Positions 23,802-35,690 of a stretch of DNA of 64,000 nucleotides are shown piece by piece (the first letter of the stretch is position 1; the number at the start of each line of letters is the position of its first letter). The stretch is from positions 248,001-312,000 of the forward strand of contig MCGE01000003.1 in the NCBI GenBank assembly GCA_002105175.1. The letters are read 5' to 3'. A model generated the notes under the pieces. That model saw only the letters and a program-made list of their open reading frames with translations, was not told where the DNA came from and ran no database searches. The DNA is from Absidia repens (taxonomy: Eukaryota > Mucoromycota > Mucoromycetes > Mucorales > Cunninghamellaceae). Made by a program: the position numbers and the translations under genes.

Positions 23802-24319
23802 TGGGCTGCCCCCTTCCACACATACACCTATCACCCTTAGTTTAGTATTTTTATTATAATTATTATTGTATATATTCCATTTCCCCCTACACAATCGAAC
23901 ATCAATCCCACCCTAGCATTTTTTTTTATTTACCCGCGTCCCAGAAATACAATAAAACAATGCAAGTTATAAAACAATTGAATTAAATGATATGTTTTTA
24001 TTACTATTGTCATATATATATATATATATATATACGCATTTTCCTTTGTCCAACCAACCCTGTCTACACAAAATCCAACGCCAATCCCGCCCTTGACGTT
24101 TTTATTATTCATTTACTCACAATCCCAAATACATAAATAGAGACAACGCAATTGGATTCAAATGATTTATAGTATTTTTTTTTATTGAAAGTAGTTTATA
24201 TAGTGAAATGGTAATATAAAAAAGAGAGACGATGATGAAAATGAGTGCAAAAAAAAGAGAGAAAGGTAGGTATTAAACTAAATGTGATGTGTAGAGACGG
24301 AAGGGGAAGGGGGGGGGAA
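23802..24319. other. Convergent intergenic region
   Basis: AT-rich 3' regions of two converging genes. A near-repeat of about 60 bp occurs twice (around 23880-23980 and 24040-24150: CAATCCCACCCTAGC / CAATCCCGCCCTTGACG, each followed by TTTATT and CCCA-ATAC). A (TA)n run lies at about 24012-24034. Confidence 0.5.
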
Positions 24320-24906
24320 TCAACGGCGGGTCATATCCATGGGACTTATGGACCGAGGAGGAAGAGGCTGGTGTAGCTGTTGTTGTTGTTGTTGTTGTTG
24401 AGGAAATGGGACGTAATAGGGATACATGTTATAAGCACCAACCATAGGCGTAGACATCAAAGGTTGTTGTTGAGGCATGGACATCATGATATGAGAAGAA
24501 GGTCGAGCAGTAGGAGGTGTAGGGGAAGGTGATCGACCACCCATAGCAGTCGAGACCCGATGATGTTGCCGATGTCCTCCTCTTTGTTGATGTTGTTGGA
24601 AGCTGATGTTATGTGATCCAGGTTCAGGGACATGGGCCAATAATCCCTCGATTTTCGCATGGGAAGGGTTCAGTTTGGGTTTTTGTCGTTTCGCTTCGGC
24701 CTTGTCGTGTTCCAGCTGAGCCATCAATTCCATGCCTGATTGCCTCAAGTTGGTAGATGAATGTGATTTTCTGAGTAGATGCTGATGCTGTTGTTGTTGG
24801 TGATGTTGGAACTGTGCCATTTGTGCTTGTTGATATTGGTGCATGTATTGCCATTGTAAAAGTTGACTGCCCTCTGTCAAAAACATATCGTTTCCCAAAG
24901 CTGGCG

Positions 24907-24937
<31 letters not shown>

Positions 24938-25696
24938 TTGTTGTTGTTGTTGTCCGTTGGATGGTGGTGGTTTTAATGCACTGGAAGACGAATCACCTGC
25001 AGAATAGCGCTGTGCCTGACGGCCTGTCATGGATGAGCTGGTATAGTTGCCTAGTTGACTAGTGGATTGTACACCTTGTAGTCGATAAATGCCATTGTTA
25101 TTGTTATTACTTGAAGAGGAAGAGGACAAACCAAATATATCATCGTCATCATCTATTGACACAAACGGGTTCTCGCTATTAGTCAATGCTTTTTACTTGT
25201 TCAAAACTAGTTTTTTTTTGGGGGGAAGTCTTTACCTTCGGAGTCATCAGCCAGGTCATTGTCTTCATCTTCATCATCGCTTGGTAATGGTGTGACTTTC
25301 TTATGTTGTTTTCCACCGGTAGAAGTGGAAGGAGAAGGAACAGCAGGTTTGTTTATCAGAGAATGTTGCTGAGTCGACTTGGGAGTGATGGTTGTGGTGG
25401 TAGTTCCAGCATAAAGGTCGTCGTCATCAGACACATCATCAGACACATCCAAGTCATCTTCATCTTCATCATCACTTGGTACGTATTGTCTATTTCTGGT
25501 TTTCCGAGAACGTGTTGATTCTATTCAAATAATAATAGTAATAAAAATGAAGTTGAGAAGAAAGAGTCAGTTTGTCGGGATTCAAATTTACAGTTTTTTA
25601 TCACACTCTACCTTTTGTCAAAGTGATAGATGGTGTGGCGTCCGAAGAGGATGGTTTCAATGATAAGTTCTGAAAAGATAAATTTTCTACGGACAT
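24320..25696 (-). CDS. Disordered Gln/Ser-rich protein with acidic repeats
   Basis: Three exons on the minus strand, 25696-25612, 25520-25236 and 25188-24320, encode 412 aa (1,239 bases, exact). I do not recognise it. Two acidic repeats, VPSDDEDEDDLD and LPSDDEDEDNDL, look like casein-kinase-2 sites. An NPF tripeptide (ENPFVSIDDDDD) could bind an EH domain. A poly-Gln run (encoded at 24913-24951), many QQ/QH pairs and a Met/Pro/Tyr-rich tail follow. The one segment with ordered-looking composition is MELMAQLEHDKAEAKRQKPK and the LNPSHAKIEGLLAHVPEPGS after it. The acceptor at 25189 (AAAAG) is weak but is the only one that keeps frame. The intron is 47 nt. Confidence 0.65.
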
Positions 25697-26413
25697 GATG
25701 ATTAATAATAAAAATAAATAATAAATAAAAAAAGATAAACTGATGAAAGAAAAAAGGGAAAGGAAAAGAAGAAAAAGGGAAAAGAAAGTCAAAGGAACAA
25801 AAATTTTAAAAAAAGGGATTTATAAAGAGGATTTGACATGTTTGCCTAACGCGCAAGAACTGAATTTGAAACGGGTTGAATGTAAAATATTAATGTAATA
25901 TTGCCTTGCAAGGCGACCAGAGTGAATAGACACCTCCCTTTTTTATCAATTGGTAGGTTTAAAAATAGATAAAGTGAATTAGGAAACAAGAGGCGAGAGT
26001 GGCGTTTCGACTCTCTTTATATATTTTGTGCGAGAGGAGATCAAAGATGAGAGTCCAGAACATCATTAGCTGTAACTTTTCCCCTTCCATCATCAAAAAT
26101 AAAGAAGAAGTGTAATACAAATGACAGGTCAAAAAAAAACAAAAAAAAAACGTTTATTTCAATAAATAAAATGAGATATATTATTAAACTAAATAAAAAA
26201 GACAATACAGAAAAGAGTGGGTAGTGTAGAATAAAAAAAGACTAAATAAAGGTAATATGTAGTATAGAAAAGAGATCTGTGCAACTATAAAGTAGAAGGA
26301 GGAGGAGGAGGTAGGGTGGGGGAGAAATTAAACTAAAAAGTAATCAAAAGTAAACAAAAAAGAATATAAAAAACTAAACGTATAAAAAGAGACAAAGAAA
26401 AAAGCCTAAACTA
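25697..26413. other. Intergenic spacer upstream of 24.3-kb gene
   Basis: Promoter of the minus-strand disordered-protein gene (25.7-26.05 kb) and the AT-rich 3' region of the syntaxin gene. No further gene is seen. Confidence 0.6.
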
Positions 26414-28397
26414 TCATTGATTGTTGTTGGTGTTGTTACCGACACCCTATATCATTTACAAAAGAAAACGAAGCGAATCAGTAAACAGGTTTTTTCCCGA
26501 GATTGAAATATGCAGGATAACTTACAGGATGACCGAAGGCAAACCACCATACCAAAATTGCAATGACCACAGCAAGAATAATACAAATGACAAAACAACA
26601 CCATTTTTTCTATACAAAGAAGAATAGGATCAGCTTTGGGTATTTCAATTTCCGCCTGCAATTATTTTCATTCGGACTTACATGACGAGTAGCACGAGCA
26701 CTTGCAATGGCTCTTGTCACAAACTTGGTACCTTCTTCCATTTGCACCGCAGTGGTTTCCGCATGTTCTTCAATTTGATCAATAGTTTCCCCTTGTTGTT
26801 CTACAAGCATTTGCATGTCCATGAAGAGTTGATGTAATTCCTATGTAAGGGAATAAAATAAAACTGAGTACCAAAACACAAAAGACTCAATGGTGTGCCT
26901 GATTCGTGAATCCTATACTTACCACAATCGTTTTTTCAATCTTTTTGATATCATCATGACGATTTTGGACTTCTGATAATACGGCACGCGCTTGACCACG
27001 ACGACTGGCTTGCATCAACTATCCGAAATTCAATATGGTCAGCCTTTTTGGTTTTTTTTTTCTATATCGTTGAAACAAAGGGCATAATAAAGAAACTTAC
27101 CGATTGAGTAAAGACTTGATTAGACTCATCAGAGTCAATAATGTTATCAATTTCCTGTTCCGTAGCTTCAGGCTTGACTAGATAATAAAAGATGATTAAA
27201 ATACAAATGTATTGGTTGATTTGCCGGATGAAGAGACTTACCAATACGAATTTGACGTTCAACACGCTGGCGATATTTTTGCTGATAGGATCGTTCAATA
27301 TCTTGATAGCGTTGAATGGTATCCAAAAATCGTTTCTTGATGGCAGCACTCTGCATATATATGAAAAAAAAAAAGATTGTTGATCTGTATGTTCGGTTTC
27401 ATCACTGTAGTTTATTTTTACCTGGCTACGACGAATTTGACCATCTGATTTGTTGAATTGACCGTTCGATGCTTCGATGGCTGAGCATAGAAAATATAAA
27501 TATAAAGAAATATCAGTAAGGAAGATATAGAAAGTTTGGTCAATTCTTGGCAAAAGCAGTATACCTCTTAATCTATTTTTGACATCCAAGTTCCGTTTTT
27601 GAGTATCATTCTTCCAACGATCCAAATCCGCTGACATTTGAGTCCATTGTTGTTCATTAAAGCTGACCAAGGCAGAGTTATGAATTTGTTCAATTTCATC
27701 AATATTTTCATTAATTACACGTACTTGATCCTTCAATTTTTCAATCTACACAAAAGAAAAAGGAATGGTTAAATATAAAATATAAACAAGGGGAAGAGGA
27801 GAAAGCGGGATCAAAAGGGGTTTACTGCTACTTACTTCATCGAAGAATCCTTGCATGTTGTGAATATCGGAAGGAGGTTGCATTTCGTAAGTGTCAACTT
27901 TGCTGCTATTGGTGTATCGATTAGTGCTCGTAGGTTCTTGAGGGAAGGGATTGTTACTATGGTTGGGTGAATTATTGCCGTAACCTGCTGGTGTTCTTGC
28001 TGGTCCAAACCCATCATCACTACTTGTCAAATAATCAACATAAAAAAAATTATATATTTTTGGGTTAGTAAGACAAAGATGGTCCCAAGTACGACATTGA
28101 TTTTTTTTCTTACTTGGGTCTTTGTGTACCTTCAAAGGAATCCTATGAAAAATTTTATACAAGTAGTTTAATATACCCCCTTTTTCTTTCAACAATATTG
28201 TTCACCAAATCACCAACACTATTTAACACCTAACCATTCAACAAAGCATCGAATGATACTAGGCTCCCCGCCTATTTCCCCTCCCCCCCCCTCCTCTATC
28301 TCTATTCGTAAATGAAGTCCCCCTAACACCAGTTTGAATAAAAATAAAAACATACCCGAAGTTCTGCAGTGCGATCACGACTAAAGGTGTATGACAT
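26414..28397 (-). CDS. SSO1: Plasma-membrane Qa-SNARE (syntaxin, Sso1/Sso2 type)
   Basis: t-SNARE for exocytic fusion. Eleven exons on the minus strand: 28397-28356, 28142-28114, 28022-27836, 27745-27565, 27480-27422, 27350-27242, 27177-27101, 27018-26923, 26840-26682, 26609-26526 and 26446-26414, closing at 351 aa. After a disordered Asn/Pro-rich N-terminus (about 85 aa), an Habc bundle starts at IEKLKDQVRVINENIDEIEQ. The SNARE helix contains MLVEQQGETIDQIEEHAE, with the ionic-layer Gln in the QGE motif. A C-terminal anchor, CCFVICIILAVVIAILVWWF, precedes a short tail GVGNNTNNNQ. Membrane assignment follows family resemblance to Sso/syntaxin-1. The Cys pair before the anchor may be palmitoylated. 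Confidence 0.93.
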
Positions 28398-28701
28398 TGA
28401 TGATAGAAGATGGTAAAAGGATCAAATAACAAAAAGATTGAAAAGCAAAAAAAAAAAAAAAAAAAAAAGGAGGGACAAATTATAAGAAAGAAAGAGAGAG
28501 AAAATAAAAAGGAAAAAAAGGAGATGATCAGAAAGGCACCAGGCAAAAAAAAAAAAAAAAAAAAAAAGCCAATAAAAGATGTTTTCAAATCCCGGCCCTA
28601 AGCGCCAAGGCGGTACGAAAGGCATTTTGTTTTTATTTCAAAGAGACTACTACCAAAAAAAACCAAATCTATAGCTAAATCCTGCTTGATATATAATTAA
28701 C

Positions 28702-29482
28702 TTATTGTTTTTTCTTGTCAGAAGATTTCGATGACGATGCTGCTGTTTTTCCAGTTCGTTGAAGCACATCAGTCACATGGCGCCTGGCACGCAATTTTTC
28801 ATTTCGGTCCTTTTCCATCAATACACTATTGGCCAACATGGTATGGAAGCTGTAATAAATGCCCACCAAGCCAGACACACATACCAAGGCGACCACGGCC
28901 CAAAACATTGCCCATTTCAGTTCAATCACCCAAGCCGTCCATTGGGCCAAGAAGAAAAGACGACGCGGATAGGTCTTCAGCAGGATCCAAATAAGAAAAT
29001 TTTCAGTCAAATCCACCAAGGTGCCAGCAAGCGGGATGAACATACCTGGACGAGACCATTGAGGAGCAGATTGGAACGCCCAATGCACCATCAAACATAA
29101 AGGCACCAAACGACATAATAAGAAGCCACAATCATACATAAGTAAAGACTGATACGCCACACGTCCTTTGGCCCCGTAGCTAGTCAAGTAGTCGTACACA
29201 GCATCTCCTGTCCATGGGTGCTGGTATTCGAGAATATCCAACGTCTCGTTTCCGGACGCATCTAAAGCCCCTTCAGGATTCACCACCTATATATGAAAAT
29301 TAAAAGAAAAGGTCAGAGTCAAGTTGAGTAGGTTGTTGTTGCTGTTGTTGTTTTACCGAAGCATAAGTGTAGATGCGATCAAGACAAATCTTTGTCATGA
29401 CAATAGCAAATAGTGCCACTCTTGGATTACTAACTGAGGATCCCAAAGCTTCTGAAAGTTGAGGAAAAGGATCAAGTCTCAT
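28702..29482 (-). CDS. Four-TM membrane protein, unknown function
   Basis: Two exons on the minus strand, 29482-29357 and 29286-28702, encode 236 aa. Hydrophobic segments lie at about residues 22-40 (VALFAIVMTKICLDRIY), 88-110 (DCGFLLCRLVPLCLMVHWAF), 121-145 (FIPLAGTLVDLTENFLIWIL) and 158-185 (ELKWAMFWAVVALVCVSGLV). The acidic DLTEN inside the third segment is notable. The C-terminus ends DKKKQ, which fits the KKxx ER-retrieval pattern. I do not recognise the family. The real start at 29482 is the first ATG; exon 2 begins at a GTG after an AG acceptor. Confidence 0.7.
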
Positions 29483-29547
29483 ATTATATATATGTATATG
29501 TTGAAGGTTTTTTATTTTATGTAAAGGACGTAGGGAGAAGAAGGGTG

Positions 29548-29578
<31 letters not shown>

Positions 29579-29763
29579 GTGCAAGAAATGTTTTTGACGT
29601 GCTAAATAAACTCCGCTGTTTTGGGACAAATTGGGACAGGTAGAAAGATGACAACAATGCAGTTTATTTTTTTCTTAGTATAAAGAGATGGAATAAAAAA
29701 ATAATAATAAAAAAAATACTAGTAAGACTATATGAATGGAATGATTAAACGAGAGATGCTTTT

Positions 29764-30654
29764 CTAAAATTCTTCTTCAGCAGATGCCTTGGTGCCACCA
29801 TACGATGATGATTTCACATCTGGAATTTTACCATGGACTTTGTCTTGATGTGCTTTTTGCTATGATTAAAGAAAAAAAAAAAGTACATATTAATACTTCC
29901 TATTCCTGTGTATACATCATCATTGATCCTCCTCCTCTTCCCTCCCCCTTACTCTTTCTTCTTGAAGTCGTTCATTCTTGACTTTGAGTTTTTCAGCACG
30001 AGTGGTTGATTTCCCACCGCCACCGGCTGTCAATTCCACATTGATTTGTCGTTTATTCAAAGAGGTGTGATGGAACGCCAATGCTTTCTATATGCATATA
30101 AAAAGATGTCAATGTTGATGTGTGCTGCCCCTTATATTCCGTTGCCCACTCTATACACTTACATTAAGATTTCTTGAATCTTCAAATTCAATAAAGGCAA
30201 ATCCTTTGGGTTTCTTGGTAACCTTGTCAGTAAGTAGACGAGCAGAGACAATGCCACCGGCAGAAGCAAAATGTTTTTCTAAATCTTCCTTGGTAGTAGC
30301 ATATGACAGATTGCCCACAAATACAATATAACGTACACCGTCCACTGGCTTCTTCTTGCCTCGTCGAGTTTTCTTCTTGGTTGGACCATCCTCCGTAGAA
30401 GAAGTACCGGGGACATCGATCTTGGTACCAGTTGCCGGTTTATCATCGGCATTGGCTTTCCGTTTGTTACTAATGGTGGTGGTGCTGCTGCTGTTGCTGC
30501 TTGTCGTTTGATCTGTTGTAGTAGTAGCTTGATCATGTAACACATCTGATTCAGGCACAGCATTTTCTTCATCGTCGATGGTCTTTCCTTTTTGCTTTTG
30601 TCGGAATGAAGCTGCCTTCTTTTCACGTTTCGTCAATTTCTTTCCTTCAGCCAT
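29764..30654 (-). CDS. NOP6: Nucleolar RRM protein Nop6-like
   Basis: Small-subunit ribosome biogenesis factor in yeast. Three exons on the minus strand, 30654-30163, 30087-29953 and 29859-29764, encode 240 aa. The Lys-rich start EGKKLTKREKKAASFRQKQK, a basic KKKTRRGKKKP stretch, a single RRM with RYIVFVGNLSYATT (RNP2) and KGFAFIEFED (RNP1), and the following INVELTAGGGGKS plus the basic coiled ERLQEERVRKQKAH match the order of yeast Nop6, including its NVELT-GGGG block. Divergent from SHY1 with only 169 bp between starts. Confidence 0.85.
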
Positions 30655-30823
30655 GACAAGTAAGTACTTAAAAGTGGTATCTAATAAAGAAAAAAAAATT
30701 TCGAGAGGCGAGCTATTCCAGTCACTTTTTTTTTTGTGTGGGTATTGAAATCCCGCTTTCTCTCCCTTGCTTACCGAAACGATCACCTGTTTCTTTCTTT
30801 TTATTTTTTCCCTGGCCTTCATC
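30655..30823. promoter_or_regulatory. Shared divergent promoter of NOP6 and SHY1
   Basis: Only 169 bp separate the two start codons. It holds pyrimidine-rich leaders and no clear TATA box. Two genes for organelle/ribosome biogenesis share it. Confidence 0.5.
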
Positions 30824-31758
30824 ATGATTCATCGCTTTATACCTAATTTACGCACCAGTTCATCATTTATAAAGTCAGTACCAGCAACTACCTTCCAACG
30901 TCCTGTCGCCAATAAGACCACGTCATCGACAGTAACATCAACAGCGAGACTCGTCTGTCGTCGAACATTCACTAGTGACACGGAACAACAACAACAACAA
31001 GCTGTCAAAAGCTCTTATACCGTCAAGAAACGCACGTTTGGGTTTGGGACTCTTTTGCTTTGCACTATTCCATTCATCACCTTTGGTCTCGGCACATGGC
31101 AGGTCCAACGGTTACGCTGGAAAGTCAACTTGATTGAACGATTGGAAGAACGCATGTTTCTGGATCCCATTCCATTACCTCGTCGTATAAAGTAAGTCTT
31201 TTTTCTACGAAAAAAATAAAGAGTAGTAGCGGGTTAGAATAGGATCTATGTGTATGGGAAGAAAGCAAGCGTGACTTATATTGTTGTTTGATAGCCAAAA
31301 CTCTCTAGACGATTATGAATACCGTCGTGTCAAAGTCAAGGGAACGTTCCGACATGACCAAGAAATGCTTGTAGGACCTCGTACACGTGGGGATGGTGTC
31401 GTTGGATACTTTTTAATCACACCTTTGCAACGTGAAGATGGCTCGGTCATCTTAGTCAAGCGTGGTTGGGTGGCATCGGATAAAAAGGACAAGGCCAAAC
31501 GTCCGGATAGTATGGTGGCTGGTCCGGTAGAGGTGGAAGGATTGCTTCGATTGACTGAAAAGGTAATAAAGCCAAAAAAAATGAATGGATGAATGGGAGT
31601 GTTGTGGTCACTCTTACTTATTTCATTTAATATAGCCCAATTCGTTTACACCCGACAATGATCCTGAAGGAAACCAATGGTACTGGGTGGATTTGGATAC
31701 AATGGCTGAATTATCTTACTCTCAAAACTTATTGATTGAAAGTGTCTCAGGTAATCCC

Positions 31759-31795
<37 letters not shown>

Positions 31796-32078
31796 GTTGT
31801 TGTTGTTGGTGAATCCTCAAAAGCACGGAGGATGATGGCTTTATTATCAACATTAATATTTTTCATCTTTTATCTTGATAGATCGACCTTCTTACCAAGA
31901 CCATATGTTGATTGAAAAAGGTATCCCTATCGGCCGATCTCCTGTGGTGGAAGTAAGGAATAGTCACATGCAATATATCATCACTTGGTATGCCCTGTCT
32001 GCCGCTACTACTGTCATGCTTTGGACTCTGTTGCGAAAACCACCTAGTCGACCCGTGAAAATCAGACGGGAGCCTTAG
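30824..32078 (+). CDS. SHY1: Cytochrome c oxidase assembly factor Shy1/Surf1
   Basis: Inner-mitochondrial-membrane factor for Cox1 haem insertion and complex IV assembly. Four exons: 30824-31191, 31295-31562, 31636-31750 and 31882-32078, closing at 315 aa. A basic presequence rich in Ser/Thr is followed by TM1 (FGTLLLCTIPFITFGLGTWQ, continuing VQRLRWK), the Surf1 signature block. The intermembrane domain has DDYEYRRVKVKGTF, GYFLITPL and LVKRGWV. TM2 is YIITWYALSAATTVML. A short poly-Gln stretch (QQQQQ) lies after the presequence. Start chosen at MIHRF since an upstream in-frame ATG would put a hydrophobic stretch first. Confidence 0.94.
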
Positions 32079-32338
32079 ATTAATTTATTTCCCCCCACCA
32101 TCTTTATTTTATTTCATTTTATTTCTATTTATTCATTTAAATATATTAGTACTAGATTAGATCGCTTTTTGTTATTCTATTTATTTGATATACAGTACTT
32201 CATAGAATAAAACTGAATTACACATTATTTATTATTTCTATGCGATATGTCTGTGTATGTATGTTATGGATTTACAAAATTTTCAAAAAATATGTGCGTG
32301 TGTGTATATATATATTGTATGTGTATGTGTATGTGTAT

Positions 32339-32422
<84 letters not shown>

Positions 32423-32920
32423 ATATATAAGGATCATCTGACATAACTAGGCCGTCTCACGTAAAGCAGTGCATGATATTTTCTGGAAATAAAGTTTTAT
32501 AATGGCATTTTTTTATATACACTACCGGGTACATGGGGTGATCTTTTTATATTCTCTTTCGTGACCTTGATGGTCATTCACTTGCTTTATTCCCAACTAA
32601 GGATAACTATACCTTTCCATTATAATATCGTCATCCATCACATCATCAGCCTATAGACTTGAATAAAAATATCATCATCACATTCAATAGTTTTTGTATA
32701 AATTCAAAAAAAGAGGCTTTTATTATAACATATGTAAAACTTATTCATATAAATAAATGAAAGAAGGGTGTCCATACAGTATAAATATAAATAAAACAGT
32801 ATCTAGAATGGCAACTAAATTACTAATATAGTGATAGGGGAAATGTACAAAATGGCAAAGAGAGAGAGAGAGAGAGAGAGAGTGAAAGGGGAGGGGTTTG
32901 ATATGTAGAAGGGATAATGA
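32079..32920. other. Convergent intergenic region with long GT microsatellite
   Basis: Contains a GT-rich microsatellite (about 32285-32420) and a (GA)n run (32860-32881). ORFs called across the GT repeat are artefacts of the repeat. Confidence 0.7.
32285..32420. repeat. GTGTAT hexamer array passing into (GT)n microsatellite
   Basis: Begins with TA and five GTATGT-type hexamers, then about 38 uninterrupted GT units. Confidence 0.92.
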
Positions 32921-33736
32921 TCATTTTGAAGCGTTTTTTTCCAATAAAAGTTCACGGAGCCATTTGATTTCACTTTCCAGCTCATGGACGCGGTTTTGTA
33001 ACTTGTCAGTCTTGTCGGTCATGTCACGTACAGTCTGAGCCATAGCTTGTTCTTTTTGTTTCTTCTTGATACGGAATCGTGCACTCGCTGCTGTGTTTCG
33101 TTTTCGTTTATCATCATCGCCATGCGCCCGGTCCTCCATTAGCGTTGATGCTAACGTTGATGCTAAAGGTCGTTTGCCGTTGTCGTTAAATACACTGTCG
33201 CTAGAAACTGGAGCGACGGTCACTGGCGCTGGTTGTTGTGAGGGGGTTGGTAGTAAAAACAGACTATCGTTGTTGCTTTCAGGCTTGGGAAGAAGTGTAG
33301 GAGGTTGTCTAGAAGTAGCGATGGATTTGTACGAAGTAGTATCGAAGGTTAACGAATCAGTTGCGCCAGCAGACTGTTGTTGTGGTTGTTGTTGTTGTTG
33401 TGGTTGTTGCTGTTGTTGGTGTGCAGTAGTCAAGTCAAGATCTAAATATTGGGCCAAATGTTCATACATAGCTTTGTCCAAATCGAAAGGTGATGCTGTT
33501 TTATCATCCAAAATACCTTGGCCAGGTGCAGTATCGTAGGTGAATTTAGCGTTTGTCTATATAACATTAAGCATATATGAGTCAAATTCGGTTCTATCTA
33601 TCATCAAGATGATCTTTTTTTCAATTACCCATAGTGCCAAGTCAGCTGCTGCATCTTCTTCGTTGATGTGTGAAGGTTGTTGATCGAGAGGTTCAATAGC
33701 AAGTGAATCCAAGGCGGATGGATATTTATAAAACAT
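32921..33736 (-). CDS. bZIP regulator of Cys3/MetR type
   Basis: Two exons on the minus strand, 33736-33629 and 33556-32921, encode 247 aa. The basic region KRKRNTAASARFRIKKKQKE has the NTAASARFR signature that characterises Neurospora Cys-3 / Aspergillus MetR and yeast Met4/Met28-related sulphur regulators. A leucine zipper follows (LQNRVHELESEIKWLRELLL) and runs to the C-terminus. Upstream are a Gln-rich stretch and Pro/Ser-rich segments that probably serve activation. Role in sulphur or methionine metabolism is inference from the basic-region type. Converges on SHY1. Confidence 0.88.
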
Positions 33737-34074
33737 TGTGAGTGTATATGACTATATAAAAAAAAAAGTAAAAAGAAAAAAGAAATAGCGATGGGTCTGA
33801 AAATCAAAAAAAAAAAAAAAAAAAAATTAAGAGGCTTGAGCCATTCATTGGCTTATATCAGTGAGTCTCGCCCCTAAAATCCTTCGTAGTACCGGGAGCT
33901 TATCTTGAGCCAATCAAAACACATACATTTATATGCTGCCTAAACTACCTTTTTTTACCATTCCTTGCACACTGGTTTATGAAAATGACCACTCTTAACA
34001 TAACAATTCATTTTATGTACATACTTAGTCCACGTAATTCTTTTTTTTTTATACACCCGTGTGTTCATTTTTGT

Positions 34075-34640
34075 CTACAGTGTACCACTTGACATGGATG
34101 GATTTCCCTGATGACTTTTTTTGTTACTTAAAGGTGCCAGATTAGGAAAATGGTCGTCAGCAGTAATTCTTGCCAATGGGGCGATAAAAAGTCGCCGTTT
34201 CAATTCCATTGTCAAATGAAACAACTTGGCATATGATAAATAAGTTAGAAAATTCCACTTAATCGGCACTGGTTCAGTAGATCTATTTAGTGCATCCAAG
34301 AAGCACATAAGAAAAACGTTAGATTTCCCGTCATAATGTTCTAATTTACAGTATATCTGTTTTTTGGTGCAAGGCATTTAATGTGTTTGAGACGGGATAT
34401 AAGTTTTCTGGAAGCAACCCATTCCCAATTTGAATATAAATGAGCGCGGGACAAAGTCTTGACTTACCCCGTACTGAATACTAAAGAAAAGTCGGTGTAA
34501 AAATGGCTGAACAGCTCTCTTTGTAGTTCCTTTTAAATCTGCTTCGTAAATTTTTCGTTTTTCTGCATTGAAAGCAAATCCTGGCAGACATCCGTGTTTA
34601 AAATTTCGTATAAACTGTCATGGGTTGCGCTACCGAATGC
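34075..34640 (-). pseudogene. Degenerate coding remnant, family unknown
   Basis: The minus strand carries protein-like stretches in several frames: THDSLYEILNTDVCQDLLSM (about 34600), ALIYIQIGNGLLPENLYPVS (about 34430) and the 100-codon ORF 34377-34075 with KSNVFLMCFLDALNRST and ELKRRLFIAPLARIT. They are broken by stops and frame changes. Introns could explain some, but I found no consistent splice model. I do not recognise the parent gene; a decayed gene or transposon fragment are both possible. Confidence 0.3.
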
Positions 34641-35369
34641 TGTGAAAAAAAAAAAAAAAAAAAAAAAAGTAATCTATCCTTTTCAATTTATAGGCGATCT
34701 ACCCTTAAAATTAGCTATTTCGATAGCGCATCATCCAAATAACAAAGTAATACATTTTATAATTAATACACGCCAGTTTTATTACAGTATTATTGTTAGC
34801 ACATATTTGAGTGTCAAAAGATTATAGTGCAGTTCAGCAAGAACGTAAATAAGCTTTTAATTGTCGCGATTTTGTATATTCAATCTCTAAATATTCTCGT
34901 ACTTGCAAAAGAATTCGTGTATTGGACTGAGTGTCCGGAGGAGGAGGCTGTTGTCGTGTGTTTTTTGATGAAAAAAAAAAAGAAAGCGACAAAAGCGACT
35001 TGGATATATATAGGATATATATAGTATGTCTAGACTAATGGAGGTCACATTGGAGGCACAGTATAGATTGGCTTATGAGAATAATAGATCGGTAGAGCAA
35101 CGTTTATAATAAGTGGCCTAAAATGTTAACCAATTACTAGGCCACTGGGATGGGGCAAGCAGTCAGATAAACTAGAAAACTACCCGAAGTATTGCATAGC
35201 GGCAGCTACTGCACAGAACGACCTAGGCACATTACGTGTTGGTTTGTTAGTAAGCGGTTTAAAACTGTCAATATGAATATTCAAAGGGGAATAGGCATAT
35301 TCGGTAAGTTACAGATCAAATGTTTGATAAGACACAACTACGATAACGACAGTACGCACAAAAAAACAT

Positions 35370-35690
35370 ATTCAAATCCCGCCCACGTGCATTTTTATTT
35401 TCGCCCATTTTTTATTTTCGTCTCTCTCTCTCTCTTTTTTTTTTCCCTTCCCTTTTCTTCACAACTGTAACCTTTTTGAGGTTTTAATGGACTTAGATTA
35501 ATGTTAGGACTAGTTTAAAACGGGTTTCAGATCAGGGATAGAACATGCATGAGGGATCCCTTTCATTTTGGAATGGGATTTGGGACCTCCGTTAGATCAA
35601 CCGTCATTTGATTAGTTTAGTATTAACAGTTATAGTTTGTATCTATATCCAAATAAAATATATCTTGTGTTTTACTATTACATTAGTCAT
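35370..35690 (-). repeat. Dispersed repeat family, copy R4
   Basis: Reverse-oriented copy: the terminal box reads TTCAAATCCCGCCCACGTG (35372), then a pyrimidine tract, GGACTTAGATTAATGT, GGACTAGTTTAAAACGGG, and at the far end an AATAAAATATATCTTG block (35650). Confidence 0.75.

Noticed and set aside
32240..32446. ORFs of alternating Val/Cys
   Set aside because: Pure translation of the GT microsatellite.
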